Shown piece by piece: positions 14,637 to 23,331 of a DNA stretch of 64,000 nucleotides. The notes under the pieces were generated by a model. That model did no database searches, was not told where the DNA came from, and worked only from the letters and a program-made list of their open reading frames with translations. Position 1 is the stretch's first letter; every line of letters starts with the position of its first letter. The position numbers were made by a program, and so were the translations under genes. The stretch lies in contig NZ_JALJZT010000002.1 of the NCBI RefSeq assembly GCF_024171405.1, forward strand, positions 1,922,001 through 1,986,000, given 5' to 3'. This DNA is from Qipengyuania citrea. Lineage in GTDB: Bacteria; Pseudomonadota; Alphaproteobacteria; Sphingomonadales; Sphingomonadaceae.

Positions 14637-17024
14637 ATGCCCAGCTTTGCCGCCAATCTCGAAAAGACCCTCCACGCCGCGCTTACCGATGCGGGCGAGC
14701 GCCGGCACGAATACGCGACGCTCGAGCACCTGTTGCTCGCGCTGATCGACGACGAGGATGGCGCGCAGGTCATGTCCGCCTGCGGGGTCGACCTTGGTGA
14801 GCTGACCGCGGTGGTGAAGCAGTATCTCGAACAGGAATACCAGTCGCTGCAATCGGACGAGACCGCCGACCCGCAGCCGACCGCGGGGTTCCAGCGGGTG
14901 ATCCAGCGCGCAATCCTGCATGTCCAGTCGAGTGGCAAGGATACGGTGACCGGCGCCAATGTGCTGGTCGCACTGTTTTCCGAACGCGACAGCTATGCGG
15001 TCTATTTCCTCCAGCAGCAGGACATGAGCCGGCTCGATGCGGTGAGCTTCATCAGCCACGGCATCGGCAAGGGCGGCAAGCAGGTCGAAAGCCGTCCTTC
15101 GCAGGGCGCCGAAGAAGGCGAGGCTCAGAGCGAGGACAAGGCAGCCGAGAAGGGCAAGAAGGAAACCGCGCTCGACCAGTTCACCGTCAATCTCAACAAG
15201 AAGGCCGAAGATGGCCGGATCGATCCGCTGATCGGCCGCGGGCCCGAGGTCGACCGGACGGTCCAGATCCTGTGCCGTCGGAGCAAGAACAACCCGCTTT
15301 ATGTCGGTGACCCCGGCGTCGGTAAAACCGCGATCGCCGAAGGTCTTGCGCGCAAGATCGTCGAAGGCGAAGTGCCCGAAGTGCTGCAGGACGCGGTGAT
15401 CTATTCGCTCGACATGGGCGCGCTGCTCGCCGGGACACGCTATCGCGGCGATTTCGAGGAGCGACTGAAGCAGGTCGTGAACGAGCTCGAAGGCATGCCC
15501 GATGCAATCCTGTTCATCGACGAAATTCACACGGTCATCGGCGCGGGCGCGACCAGTGGCGGGGCAATGGACGCATCGAACCTGCTCAAGCCGGCGCTGA
15601 GCTCGGGTGCGATCCGCTGCATCGGCTCGACCACCTACAAGGAATTCCGCAACCACTTCGAAAAGGACCGCGCGCTGCTGCGCCGCTTCCAGAAGATCGA
15701 TGTGAACGAGCCCACGATCGAGGACACGATCAAAATCCTCAAGGGGTTGAAGACCGCGTTCCAGGACCACCACAAGGTGACCTATACGGTCGACGCGCTC
15801 AAGACCGCGGTCGAGCTTTCGGCGCGCTACATCAATGATCGCAAGCTGCCCGACAAGGCGATCGACGTGATCGACGAGGTCGGCGCGATGCAGATGCTGG
15901 TCCCGCCCAGCCGGCGCAAGAAGAAGATCACCGCGCGCGAGATCGAGGCGGTAATCGCGACCATGGCGCGTATCCCGCCCAAATCGGTATCGAAGGACGA
16001 CAAGAGGGCGCTCGAAAATCTCGACCGCGACCTGCGACGGGTCGTCTTCGGGCAGGATGCGGCGGTCAAGAAGCTATCGACCGCGATGAAGCTGTCGCGC
16101 GCGGGTCTGCGCGATCCGGACAAGCCGATCGGCTCGTTCCTGTTCAGCGGCCCGACCGGTGTCGGCAAGACCGAGGTCGCGCGCCAGCTCGCCAGCATCA
16201 TGGGGATCGAGCTCAAGCGCTTCGACATGTCCGAATACATGGAACGCCACAGCGTTTCACGGCTGATCGGCGCGCCTCCGGGCTATGTCGGTTACGACCA
16301 GGGCGGCCTGCTGACCGACGCAGTCGACCAGAACCCGCACTGCGTGTTGCTGCTCGATGAGATCGAGAAAGCGCATCCCGACCTGTTCAACATCCTGCTG
16401 CAGGTCATGGATAACGGCCGGTTAACCGACCATCACGGCAAGACGGTCGATTTCCGCAACGTGGTGCTGATCATGACCACCAATGCAGGCGCGGCCGACA
16501 TGGCGAGCCAGGGAATCGGCTTTGGCGACGTGTCGAAGGAAGATGCGAGCGAGGAAGCGGTGAAACGCATGTTCACCCCCGAGTTCCGCAACCGTCTCGA
16601 TGCGGTGGTGCCCTTCGCCTATCTGGGCCGGGATACCGTTGCGCGCGTGGTCGACAAGTTCATTCTCCAGCTCGAACTGCAGCTGGCCGAACAGAATGTC
16701 GACATCCAGTTCGACCAGGACGCCCGCGCATGGCTGGCGGACAAGGGCTACGACCGGCTTTACGGCGCACGTCCGATGGGCCGCCTGATCCAGGAAAAGA
16801 TCAAGCAGCCGCTCGCCGAGGAACTGTTGTTCGGCAAGCTGGCCGATGGCGGCGAGGTTTCGGTGACGATGAAGGACGGCAAGCCGAGCTTCGAGCTGAC
16901 CCCTGCTCCGCCCAAGGCCAAGCGCAAGGCGCCGCCGCGCAAGAAAGCCGCGGAAAAGAAGGCACCGGCGAGCAAGAAACCGGCGGCCGATGCCAGCGAA
17001 AGCACCGACGAGAGCGAAGGCTGA
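14637..17024 (+). CDS. clpA: ATP-dependent Clp protease ATP-binding subunit ClpA
   Basis: The 795-residue AAA+ unfoldase delivers substrates to ClpP. It has the N-domain for adaptor binding (about 1-145), then AAA-1 with GDPGVGKTAIAEGL (about residue 224) and AAA-2 with GPTGVGKTEVARQL (about 505), plus the IDEIHTVIGAGA and LLDEIEKAHPD Walker B regions. The last 45 or so residues are an unusual lysine/alanine/proline-rich tail followed by an acidic end. The adaptor gene clpS, often next to clpA, is not adjacent here. A terminator follows. Confidence 0.95.
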   Translation: MPSFAANLEKTLHAALTDAGERRHEYATLEHLLLALIDDEDGAQVMSACGVDLGELTAVVKQYLEQEYQSLQSDETADPQPTAGFQRVIQRAILHVQSSGKDTVTGANVLVALFSERDSYAVYFLQQQDMSRLDAVSFISHGIGKGGKQVESRPSQGAEEGEAQSEDKAAEKGKKETALDQFTVNLNKKAEDGRIDPLIGRGPEVDRTVQILCRRSKNNPLYVGDPGVGKTAIAEGLARKIVEGEVPEVLQDAVIYSLDMGALLAGTRYRGDFEERLKQVVNELEGMPDAILFIDEIHTVIGAGATSGGAMDASNLLKPALSSGAIRCIGSTTYKEFRNHFEKDRALLRRFQKIDVNEPTIEDTIKILKGLKTAFQDHHKVTYTVDALKTAVELSARYINDRKLPDKAIDVIDEVGAMQMLVPPSRRKKKITAREIEAVIATMARIPPKSVSKDDKRALENLDRDLRRVVFGQDAAVKKLSTAMKLSRAGLRDPDKPIGSFLFSGPTGVGKTEVARQLASIMGIELKRFDMSEYMERHSVSRLIGAPPGYVGYDQGGLLTDAVDQNPHCVLLLDEIEKAHPDLFNILLQVMDNGRLTDHHGKTVDFRNVVLIMTTNAGAADMASQGIGFGDVSKEDASEEAVKRMFTPEFRNRLDAVVPFAYLGRDTVARVVDKFILQLELQLAEQNVDIQFDQDARAWLADKGYDRLYGARPMGRLIQEKIKQPLAEELLFGKLADGGEVSVTMKDGKPSFELTPAPPKAKRKAPPRKKAAEKKAPASKKPAADASESTDESEG

Positions 17025-17046
17025 GCGGCAGAGAAAACCACTTCGA

Positions 17047-17080
17047 GGGGGCGCCACCGGGAACGGTTGGCGCCCCTTTC
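17047..17080 (+). terminator. Intrinsic terminator after clpA
   Basis: GGGGCGCCA (17047-17055) pairs perfectly with TGGCGCCCC (17068-17076), followed by TTTCGTTT. It separates clpA from the nuclease-ligase pair. Confidence 0.8.
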
Positions 17081-17093
17081 GTTTGAATCGGGG

Positions 17094-18101
17094 ATGGCTG
17101 CAGCCCCCTTCTCCTGGATCAAACCCGAACCGCACGGTATCCATGTCGTCCCCGCCGACTGCTGGATCGACCCAAGCCGCGCGGTCGACCGCGCCCTGGT
17201 CACGCATGGCCATGCCGATCATGCGCGCGGTGGCCATGGCCAGACCGTGGCCACCCCCACCACGCTGGCGATCATGGAGTTGCGCTACGCAACTAGGGAG
17301 GGCGCGACGCCGGTCGAATATGGTGAGACGATCAGCCTGCCCGGCGGGGTGGATGCGACCTATATCCCCGCCGGTCATGTGCTCGGCAGCGCGCAGATCC
17401 TGCTCGAGCATGCGGGCGAGCGCGTGGTGGTAACCGGCGATTACAAACGCCGATCCGATCCGACCTGCCCCCCGTTCCAGGTCACCCCGTGCGATATCTT
17501 CATCACCGAGGCGACCTTCGGGTTGCCGGTGTTTTGCCACCCGCCGATCGAGGAGGAAATGGCCAAGCTGCTCGAACGGCTCGCCGCGCATCCCGATCGC
17601 TGCGTGCTGGTTGGCGCCTATGCGCTGGGCAAGGCGCAGCGGGTAATCGCCGAACTACGCCGCGCGGGCCATATGGACCCGATCTACCTGCATGGCGCAA
17701 TGGACAAGATGTGCCGGCTCTATGAAGAGCACGGGGTGGATCTGGGCGAACTGCGGCTGGTCGCGGATTACACGAAGGACGACATGCGCGGCGCGGTGGT
17801 GGTGAGCCCGCCATCGGCGCTCAACGACCGCTGGAGCCGCCGCCTGCCCGACCCGATTACGGCGATGGCGAGCGGCTGGATGCGCGTGCGCCAGCGCGCC
17901 CGGCAGCGCAATGTCGAGCTGCCGCTGGTGATTTCGGACCACGCCGACTGGGGCGAACTGACGCGCACGATCAAGGAAGTCGATGCGGCGGAAAACTGGA
18001 TCACTCACGGGCGCGAAGATGCTCTGCTGCGCTGGTGCCAGCTCAACCAGCGCCGTGCACGGGCACTGGCGATGGTGGGATATGAGGATGAGGACGACTA
18101 G
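17094..18101 (+). CDS. Ligase-associated DNA exonuclease, metallo-beta-lactamase fold
   Basis: The 335-residue protein has a metallo-beta-lactamase/beta-CASP-type fold with the metal-binding THGHADHARGG motif (about residue 45), GHVLGSAQ, TGDYKR and a late SDHADW. It belongs to the mRNA-3'-processing-exonuclease-like family found beside bacterial ATP-dependent DNA ligases and thought to process DNA ends. ATG at 17094 (MAAAPFSWIKPEPHG) is chosen over a start inside the clpA terminator. The ligase gene follows two bases after the stop. Confidence 0.88.
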   Translation: MAAAPFSWIKPEPHGIHVVPADCWIDPSRAVDRALVTHGHADHARGGHGQTVATPTTLAIMELRYATREGATPVEYGETISLPGGVDATYIPAGHVLGSAQILLEHAGERVVVTGDYKRRSDPTCPPFQVTPCDIFITEATFGLPVFCHPPIEEEMAKLLERLAAHPDRCVLVGAYALGKAQRVIAELRRAGHMDPIYLHGAMDKMCRLYEEHGVDLGELRLVADYTKDDMRGAVVVSPPSALNDRWSRRLPDPITAMASGWMRVRQRARQRNVELPLVISDHADWGELTRTIKEVDAAENWITHGREDALLRWCQLNQRRARALAMVGYEDEDD

Positions 18102-18103
18102 CG

Positions 18104-19696
18104 GTGGAGGAGTTTGCCGCCCTGATCGATGCTCTGGTCTACACCCGCAGCCGCAACGAGAAGCTGCGGCTGATCGCGGAATATCTGCGCGCGACGCCCG
18201 ATCCGGATCGCGGCTGGGCGCTGGCTGCGCTGGCCGACGGGCTCGATTTTCCTGCAGTCAAAAGCTCCACCATCCGCAATCTGCTCAAGGACCGGGTCGA
18301 TCCGGTGCTCTGGACGCTGAGCCGCGACTTCGTCGGGGATACGGCCGAAACCGCGAGCCTGCTGTGGCCCGCACCCGACCAGTCACCTTCGCCGCCCACG
18401 GTAAGCGAAGCGGTCGAACAGCTCGCCGCAATGAACCGCAAGAGCGTGCTCACCGAATTGCCCCGGCTGCTTGATCGGCTCGATCCATCGGGCCGCTATG
18501 CGCTGCTCAAACTGGCGACCGGGGGAATGCGCATCGGAGTGTCCAGCCGCCTCGCCAAGACGGCGTTTGCGCAGGCTTTCGACGTCTCGGTCGACGAGGT
18601 GGAGGAATATTGGCACGGGCTCGACGCGCCCTATGACGCTCTGTTCGGATGGGCCGCCCGCGGCGAGGCGCCGCCCGATATCGCCAATTTGCCGACCTTC
18701 CGCCCCTTCATGCTCGCACATCCGCTCGAGGAGACCACGGTTGATCTGGCGGACTATGCCGCCGAGTGGAAGTGGGACGGCATTCGCGTGCAACTGGTCC
18801 GCGCGGGCGAGGAAACCCGTGTCTACTCGCGTTCGGGCGACGACATCTCCGCGACCTTTCCCGAGCTGCTCGACGCGCTGCCCTTCCCCGCAGTGCTCGA
18901 CGGCGAACTGCTGGTGCGCGGTTCGGCGCAGGGCGGCGAGGAAGGCGGAGCGGCAAGTTTCAACGCGCTGCAGCAGCGGCTGGGGCGCAAGACCGTCAGC
19001 AAGAAGATGCTGCAGGACTATCCGGCGTTCGTGCGACTCTATGACACGCTGCTGATCGAGGGCGAGGATGTGCGCACCCTCGCATGGAGCGAGCGCCGCG
19101 ACCGACTCGAAGCGCTGATGACGCGGCTGCCCGACAGCCATTTCGATATCAGCAAGGTGGTGCAGGCGAGCGATTTCGAGCACCTCGCGCAGATCCGCGA
19201 AGGCAGCCGCGACGATGCGATCGAAGGCCTGATGCTCAAGCGCAAGGACAGCCCCTATATCGCCGGGCGGCGAGTCGGCTATTGGTACAAGTGGAAGCGC
19301 GACCCGCTGCTGGTCGATTGCGTGCTGATGTATGCGCAGCGCGGTTCGGGAAAAAGGTCTAGCTTCTTTTCCGATTACACCTTCGGTTGCTGGGATGGCG
19401 ATCCCGACCAGGGCGCCGATCTGCTGCCCGTGGGCAAGGCCTATTCGGGCTTTACCGACGAGGAGCTGAAAAAGATCGACCGCCACGTGCGGCAGAATAC
19501 GATCAACCGTTTCGGACCGGTGCGCGAAACCGAGAAGACACTGGTGTTCGAAGTCGCATTCGACAGCGTGCACGAAAGCAAACGGCACAAATCGGGCCTC
19601 GCAATGCGGTTTCCGCGCATCCACCGCATCCGTTGGGACAAGCCGCCGCATGAAGCGGATCGTATCGAGGCCCTGCGAGTGCTTATCCGGGATTGA
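18104..19696 (+). CDS. Cisplatin-resistance-type ATP-dependent DNA ligase
   Basis: The 530-residue enzyme has the N-terminal DNA-binding domain (about 1-190), an adenylation domain with the active Lys in EWKWDGIR (about residue 226), SRSGDDI, the DGELLV motif, YWYKWKRD near residue 390 and the C-terminal OB fold. It seals nicks with ATP and is accessory to the NAD-dependent LigA. Start is GTG at 18104. In many bacteria this gene travels with the exonuclease, a DEXH helicase and a phosphoesterase; here only the exonuclease is adjacent. Confidence 0.9.
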   Translation: MEEFAALIDALVYTRSRNEKLRLIAEYLRATPDPDRGWALAALADGLDFPAVKSSTIRNLLKDRVDPVLWTLSRDFVGDTAETASLLWPAPDQSPSPPTVSEAVEQLAAMNRKSVLTELPRLLDRLDPSGRYALLKLATGGMRIGVSSRLAKTAFAQAFDVSVDEVEEYWHGLDAPYDALFGWAARGEAPPDIANLPTFRPFMLAHPLEETTVDLADYAAEWKWDGIRVQLVRAGEETRVYSRSGDDISATFPELLDALPFPAVLDGELLVRGSAQGGEEGGAASFNALQQRLGRKTVSKKMLQDYPAFVRLYDTLLIEGEDVRTLAWSERRDRLEALMTRLPDSHFDISKVVQASDFEHLAQIREGSRDDAIEGLMLKRKDSPYIAGRRVGYWYKWKRDPLLVDCVLMYAQRGSGKRSSFFSDYTFGCWDGDPDQGADLLPVGKAYSGFTDEELKKIDRHVRQNTINRFGPVRETEKTLVFEVAFDSVHESKRHKSGLAMRFPRIHRIRWDKPPHEADRIEALRVLIRD

Positions 19697-19726
19697 ATTC
19701 TGCGCAACAGTCCGCATGGTGCTGCG

Positions 19727-20368
19727 ATGCAACGCTACGATCGCAGCCGCCAGAAACTCGCCGTAGGGCTGGCATTCCTCGCCGGCCAGGTCGATGCCAT
19801 CGGCTTCGTCGTTGCAGGCGGCTATTTCACCTCTTTCATGTCGGGCAACACGACGCGGCTTGGCGTCGAGCTGATCGCCGATCGCGCGCTGGCGTGGATC
19901 CCGATCCTCGTCATCGCCTGCTTTATCGGGGGCGTGATCGCCGGTGCGCTGGTCGCGTTTGGCCGACAGGGACAGCACAAGCGCATTCTGCTCGCCATGG
20001 TCACCGCGGTGCTTGGAACAGCCACGCTGGCACTGGGGAATGCCCACGACATGGTCTTCCTCGCGCTCGCCGCCGCGGCGATGGGAGTCGCCAACAACGT
20101 CTTCTCGCGCGAGGGCGAGGTGACCGTCGGGGTGACTTATATGACGGGGGCGCTGGTGCGCTCAGGCCAGGGGGTGGCAGCGCGCATTCTCGGACGTCCG
20201 AGTGAAGCCATGCGCGGCTATCCCACGCTGTGGCTGGCGCTGGCGGTGGGCGCGGTATGCGGTGCCTGCCTCTATGCAGTGCACCCCCTTGTCGCCGCAG
20301 CAGCAGCGGCGGGCCTCGCGCTGCTGCTGTTCGCCTTCGCGGTCAGGATCGAGACACGCGCTGCCTAA
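19727..20368 (+). CDS. DUF1275 (YoaK-type) membrane protein
   Basis: The 213-residue protein has about six hydrophobic segments and the family opening GLAFLAGQVDAIGFVVAGGYFTSFMSGNTT, given here only in part as a recognised YoaK-like element (VDAIGF, FMSGNT). Function and substrate are unknown; the family is widely distributed and sometimes proposed as transporters. It follows the ligase by 30 bases and converges with the DUF167 gene, the stop codons overlapping by four bases. Confidence 0.82.
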   Translation: MQRYDRSRQKLAVGLAFLAGQVDAIGFVVAGGYFTSFMSGNTTRLGVELIADRALAWIPILVIACFIGGVIAGALVAFGRQGQHKRILLAMVTAVLGTATLALGNAHDMVFLALAAAAMGVANNVFSREGEVTVGVTYMTGALVRSGQGVAARILGRPSEAMRGYPTLWLALAVGAVCGACLYAVHPLVAAAAAAGLALLLFAFAVRIETRAA

Positions 20369-20643
20369 GGATCGAGCTGGAGCACCTTTTCACGCGAAGT
20401 CGCGCCGCGCACAATCCGACAGCGTGACGTCGCGACCCCAAGAGCGCGCGCCACCAGTTTCACGACTGCGGTATTGGCAGCCCCATCGCTGGGCTTGGCG
20501 CGTACCTTTACCAGCACCCGGCCCTCTTCCACGCTGATCGCTTCGGTCCGGGCGCCGGGCGTCACACGGAGGCGTAGCTGGTCGCCGGCCACCAGGTCCC
20601 ATAGCGCTGCGGGGTCGGGCAGGTCAGCCTTGGGCCGCGGCAT
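20365..20643 (-). CDS. DUF167 (YggU-type) family protein
   Basis: The 92-residue protein shows the DUF167 core: LRLRVTPGARTEAI, VLVKVRAKPSDGAANTAV and a terminal helix with REKVLQL. The fold is known structurally but the function is not. ATG at 20643 is chosen; it lies inside the last 20 bases of the gamma carbonic anhydrase gene, so translation is probably coupled. It is the last gene of the run that begins with the M23 gene at 24.9 kb. Confidence 0.82.
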   Translation of the reverse strand: MPRPKADLPDPAALWDLVAGDQLRLRVTPGARTEAISVEEGRVLVKVRAKPSDGAANTAVVKLVARALGVATSRCRIVRGATSREKVLQLDP

Positions 20644-21199
20644 CGACGACCGCGGCGGCGTGATGTTTGGCATTCTCGGCATAATGCGCGACGCCCATCC
20701 GCATACCGGCGATGGCGGCATCGTCGAGATCGCGCATCTTGCGCGCCGGGCGGCCGCCCCACAATTCGCGCGCGGCCATCACCTTGCCTTCGGTCAGCAT
20801 GGCACCGGCGGCGAGCATTGCATCCGAACCGATCACCGCCTTGTTCATCGCAATGGCGCCCAGGCCGACGAAGCCGCGATCCTCGATGGTGCAGCCATGG
20901 ACCATCGCCATATGGCCGACCAATACGTCGTCACCGATGATGAGCGGCGAACCGCCCGGGTCGCCAGGGCGCTCGGGGTCGCAATGGCATACGCTACCAT
21001 CCTGGATGTTCGACCGTTCGCCGATCACGATCCGGCTGACGTCGGCGCGCAGGACGCAATTGTACCACACTGAACTGTCTGCCCCGATCTCGACATTGCC
21101 GATGATCGTGCAGCCGGGCGCGATGAAGGCGCTATCGTGGATGCGCGGCGTGTGGCCGTGGATCGGGATGATGGTGACACCAGGGCGGCTCGCGGTCAT
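20624..21199 (-). CDS. Gamma carbonic anhydrase family protein
   Basis: The 191-residue left-handed beta-helix protein has hexapeptide repeats (for example VEIGADSSVWYNCVLRADVS in part) and the metal-binding histidines in VCHCD, GHMAMVHG. It resembles YrdA/PaaY-type proteins, whose carbonic anhydrase activity is often weak or untested. ATG at 21199 overlaps the stop of the upstream acetyltransferase by four bases (ATGA). Confidence 0.87.
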   Translation of the reverse strand: MTASRPGVTIIPIHGHTPRIHDSAFIAPGCTIIGNVEIGADSSVWYNCVLRADVSRIVIGERSNIQDGSVCHCDPERPGDPGGSPLIIGDDVLVGHMAMVHGCTIEDRGFVGLGAIAMNKAVIGSDAMLAAGAMLTEGKVMAARELWGGRPARKMRDLDDAAIAGMRMGVAHYAENAKHHAAAVVDAAAQG

Positions 21200-21753
21200 T
21201 GGCTGCTCTCCCATTGCTCTTGCGTGAGCGAATACTGGATTGTCGGATTGCCTTCAGGCGGGAAGCCCGGGTCGGTGAAGTCGAGATCCTCGCGGCGGAC
21301 CATGCCGAGCTTCTGCATCAGTTTCCAGCTTCCGGCATTGGCCTCGCTGGTCAGCGCGACGACATGCGGCGCATGAATGCGGGTAAAGGCCCAGTCGAGT
21401 ACCGCGCGCATCGCCTCTTCGGCATAGCCGCGCCGCCAGCGGTCCTCGCGCACCAGCCAGCCGATTTCGTGATCGCCGACATTGGGCGCCAGCGGGTTGT
21501 CGACACGCTTGATCCCGCAATGGCCGACCATTTCGCCGCTCGCCTTTTCGATCATGAACAGGAAGCTGAAGCCCTCGCGGGCATACATCGCCATCGCCTT
21601 GGCGTGCTTGGCCTCGATCTCGTGCAATTCCTTGACGCCGCCAAGCCGCGCCATCACCGACGGCGTATTGAGCAGACGATCCTGTTCGATAGCGTCGCCT
21701 TCCTCGATCGTGCGCAGGATCAACCGGTCGGTTTCGGCGATGATATCAGTCAC
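21196..21753 (-). CDS. GNAT family N-acetyltransferase (RimJ/RimL-like), copy 2
   Basis: The 185-residue protein has the acetyl-CoA fold with ETDRLILR at the N-terminus, GWLVREDRWRRGYAEEA (the R/QxxGxG/A-type pyrophosphate loop) and a terminal NAGSWKLMQKLGM. GTG at 21753 is the start, overlapping the preceding acetyltransferase by eight bases. It is a diverged tandem duplicate of that gene. The acetylated substrate is unknown. Confidence 0.85.
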   Translation of the reverse strand: MTDIIAETDRLILRTIEEGDAIEQDRLLNTPSVMARLGGVKELHEIEAKHAKAMAMYAREGFSFLFMIEKASGEMVGHCGIKRVDNPLAPNVGDHEIGWLVREDRWRRGYAEEAMRAVLDWAFTRIHAPHVVALTSEANAGSWKLMQKLGMVRREDLDFTDPGFPPEGNPTIQYSLTQEQWESSQ

Positions 21754-22303
21754 GATGGGCTGTCCAGGATGCGCGATCGGCCGAATAGACGATGATGACC
21801 GGGTCCTCCTTGTCGAACTCCGCATTGTCGAAATCGAGATCGTCGCGGCGGCGCATTCCCAGCCGCTGCATCAACCCCCAGCTGGCCGTGTTGCGCTGAA
21901 CCGTCATGGCGATCACCTCTTCCGCATCGAACCGGTCGAAGGCAAGATCGAGCGAGGCGGTAGCCGCCTCTTTCGCATAGCCCCTGCCCCAGGCGTCTTC
22001 GCGCAGCCGCCAGCCCACTTCCATCATGCCGAGCGGGCCGCCCGCCTGATTGGAACGCTTGAGACCGCAGAAACCGAGGATCGCGCCATCGCTGCGGCGC
22101 TCGACGCACCAGAAGGTGTGGCCGAGTTCGCGTTCGTAGGAGAGCAGGCGCTGCTGCGCCGCATCGCGCTTCGCACCATCGCAAACCCCTCCCAGCCAGC
22201 GCATTACGCCGGGCGTATTGGTCCCGTCCCAGAAGAGCGGCCAGTCTTCCTCACGCCAGTCGCGCAGGATCAACCGGTCGGTCTCGTGGCGGAAGTCAGC
22301 CAT
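21746..22303 (-). CDS. GNAT family N-acetyltransferase (RimJ/RimL-like), copy 1
   Basis: The 185-residue protein shares the plan of its neighbour: HETDRLILRDW, GWRLREDAWGRGYAKEA and NTASWGLMQRLGMRRRDDL. The ATG at 22303 overlaps the hemB stop by eight bases. The same length and motif spacing in both copies point to tandem duplication followed by divergence. Substrate unknown. Confidence 0.86.
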   Translation of the reverse strand: MADFRHETDRLILRDWREEDWPLFWDGTNTPGVMRWLGGVCDGAKRDAAQQRLLSYERELGHTFWCVERRSDGAILGFCGLKRSNQAGGPLGMMEVGWRLREDAWGRGYAKEAATASLDLAFDRFDAEEVIAMTVQRNTASWGLMQRLGMRRRDDLDFDNAEFDKEDPVIIVYSADRASWTAHRD

Positions 22304-23294
22304 TGAGCAATTGGGCGGCGCGCGGCGCGTGATAGGTCAGCACGCCGCTGCATCCGGCGCGCTTGAAGGCAAGCAGCTTCTCCATCAGCAACGCATCACG
22401 GTCGCCCACCCCGGCGGCGGCGCCGACCTCGATCAGCGCATATTCCCCGCTGACCTGATAGGCGAACACCGGCACGCCGAATTCCTGCTTGGCGCGCCAG
22501 ATGATGTCGAGATAGGCGAGGCCCGGCTTGACCATCACGCTGTCGGCGCCCTCGGCGATGTCGAAGGCGATTTCGCGCAGCGCCTCGTCGCCATTGGCGG
22601 GGTCCATCTGGTAGCTTTTCTTGTCGCCCTTGAGCAGGCCGCCCGAGCCCACCGCGTCGCGGAACGGACCGTAGAAGGCCGAGGCGTATTTGGCGGCATA
22701 GGCCATGATCTGGACGTTGGGATGCTGGTTCATTTCCAGCGCCATGCGGATCGCCTTCACGCGGCCATCCATCATGTCGGACGGGGCGATGATATCGGCC
22801 CCCGCAGCGGCCTGGTTGACCGCCTGATCGACCAGCACCGCTACCGTATCGTCATTGACGACATAGCCGGCCTCGTCGAGCAGCCCGTCCTGGCCGTGGC
22901 TGGTATAGGGATCGAGCGCGACATCGGTGAGGATGCCGATATCGTTGCCGCAGGCATCGCGGACCGCCTTGATCGCGCGGCACATCAGATTGTCGGGATT
23001 GAGCGCCTCGGCCCCGTCATCGCTGCGCCGATCGGGCTGCGTGTTGGGGAACAGCGCGATGCAGGGGATGCCCAGATCGACCGCCTCCTTCGCGCGTTTG
23101 GCGATGTGGTCGACCGACCAGCGCGACACGCCCGGCAGGCTGGTAACGGGTTCCTCGACCCCGGAACCATCGGTGACGAACAGCGGCCAGATCAGATCGG
23201 CGGGCGTCAGCACGGTTTCGCGGTGCATGGCGCGGCTCCACCCGCTCGAACGGGTACGGCGTAGGCGCGTGGCGGGATAGTGGGCATTGGTCAT
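22296..23294 (-). CDS. hemB: Delta-aminolevulinic acid dehydratase (porphobilinogen synthase)
   Basis: The 332-residue enzyme condenses two aminolevulinates to porphobilinogen. The two active-site lysine regions are present (KGDKKSYQMDP and the Schiff-base Lys in SVMVKPGLAYLDI), as is APSDMMDGR. ATG at 23294 (MTNAHYPATRLRR) gives the usual family length; the longer open frame upstream overlaps the M23 gene. hemE and hemJ lie elsewhere in the window, near the origin. Confidence 0.95.
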   Translation of the reverse strand: MTNAHYPATRLRRTRSSGWSRAMHRETVLTPADLIWPLFVTDGSGVEEPVTSLPGVSRWSVDHIAKRAKEAVDLGIPCIALFPNTQPDRRSDDGAEALNPDNLMCRAIKAVRDACGNDIGILTDVALDPYTSHGQDGLLDEAGYVVNDDTVAVLVDQAVNQAAAGADIIAPSDMMDGRVKAIRMALEMNQHPNVQIMAYAAKYASAFYGPFRDAVGSGGLLKGDKKSYQMDPANGDEALREIAFDIAEGADSVMVKPGLAYLDIIWRAKQEFGVPVFAYQVSGEYALIEVGAAAGVGDRDALLMEKLLAFKRAGCSGVLTYHAPRAAQLLNG

Positions 23295-23331
23295 TGCAGC
23301 GCAATGCCGCAAGCGCGCGCGGGGCGCAATC

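Noticed and set aside
18383-20047. A 554-residue minus-strand open frame opposite the DNA ligase
   Set aside because: Histidine/arginine-rich shadow of the ligase coding strand; the ligase motifs on the plus strand are unmistakable.
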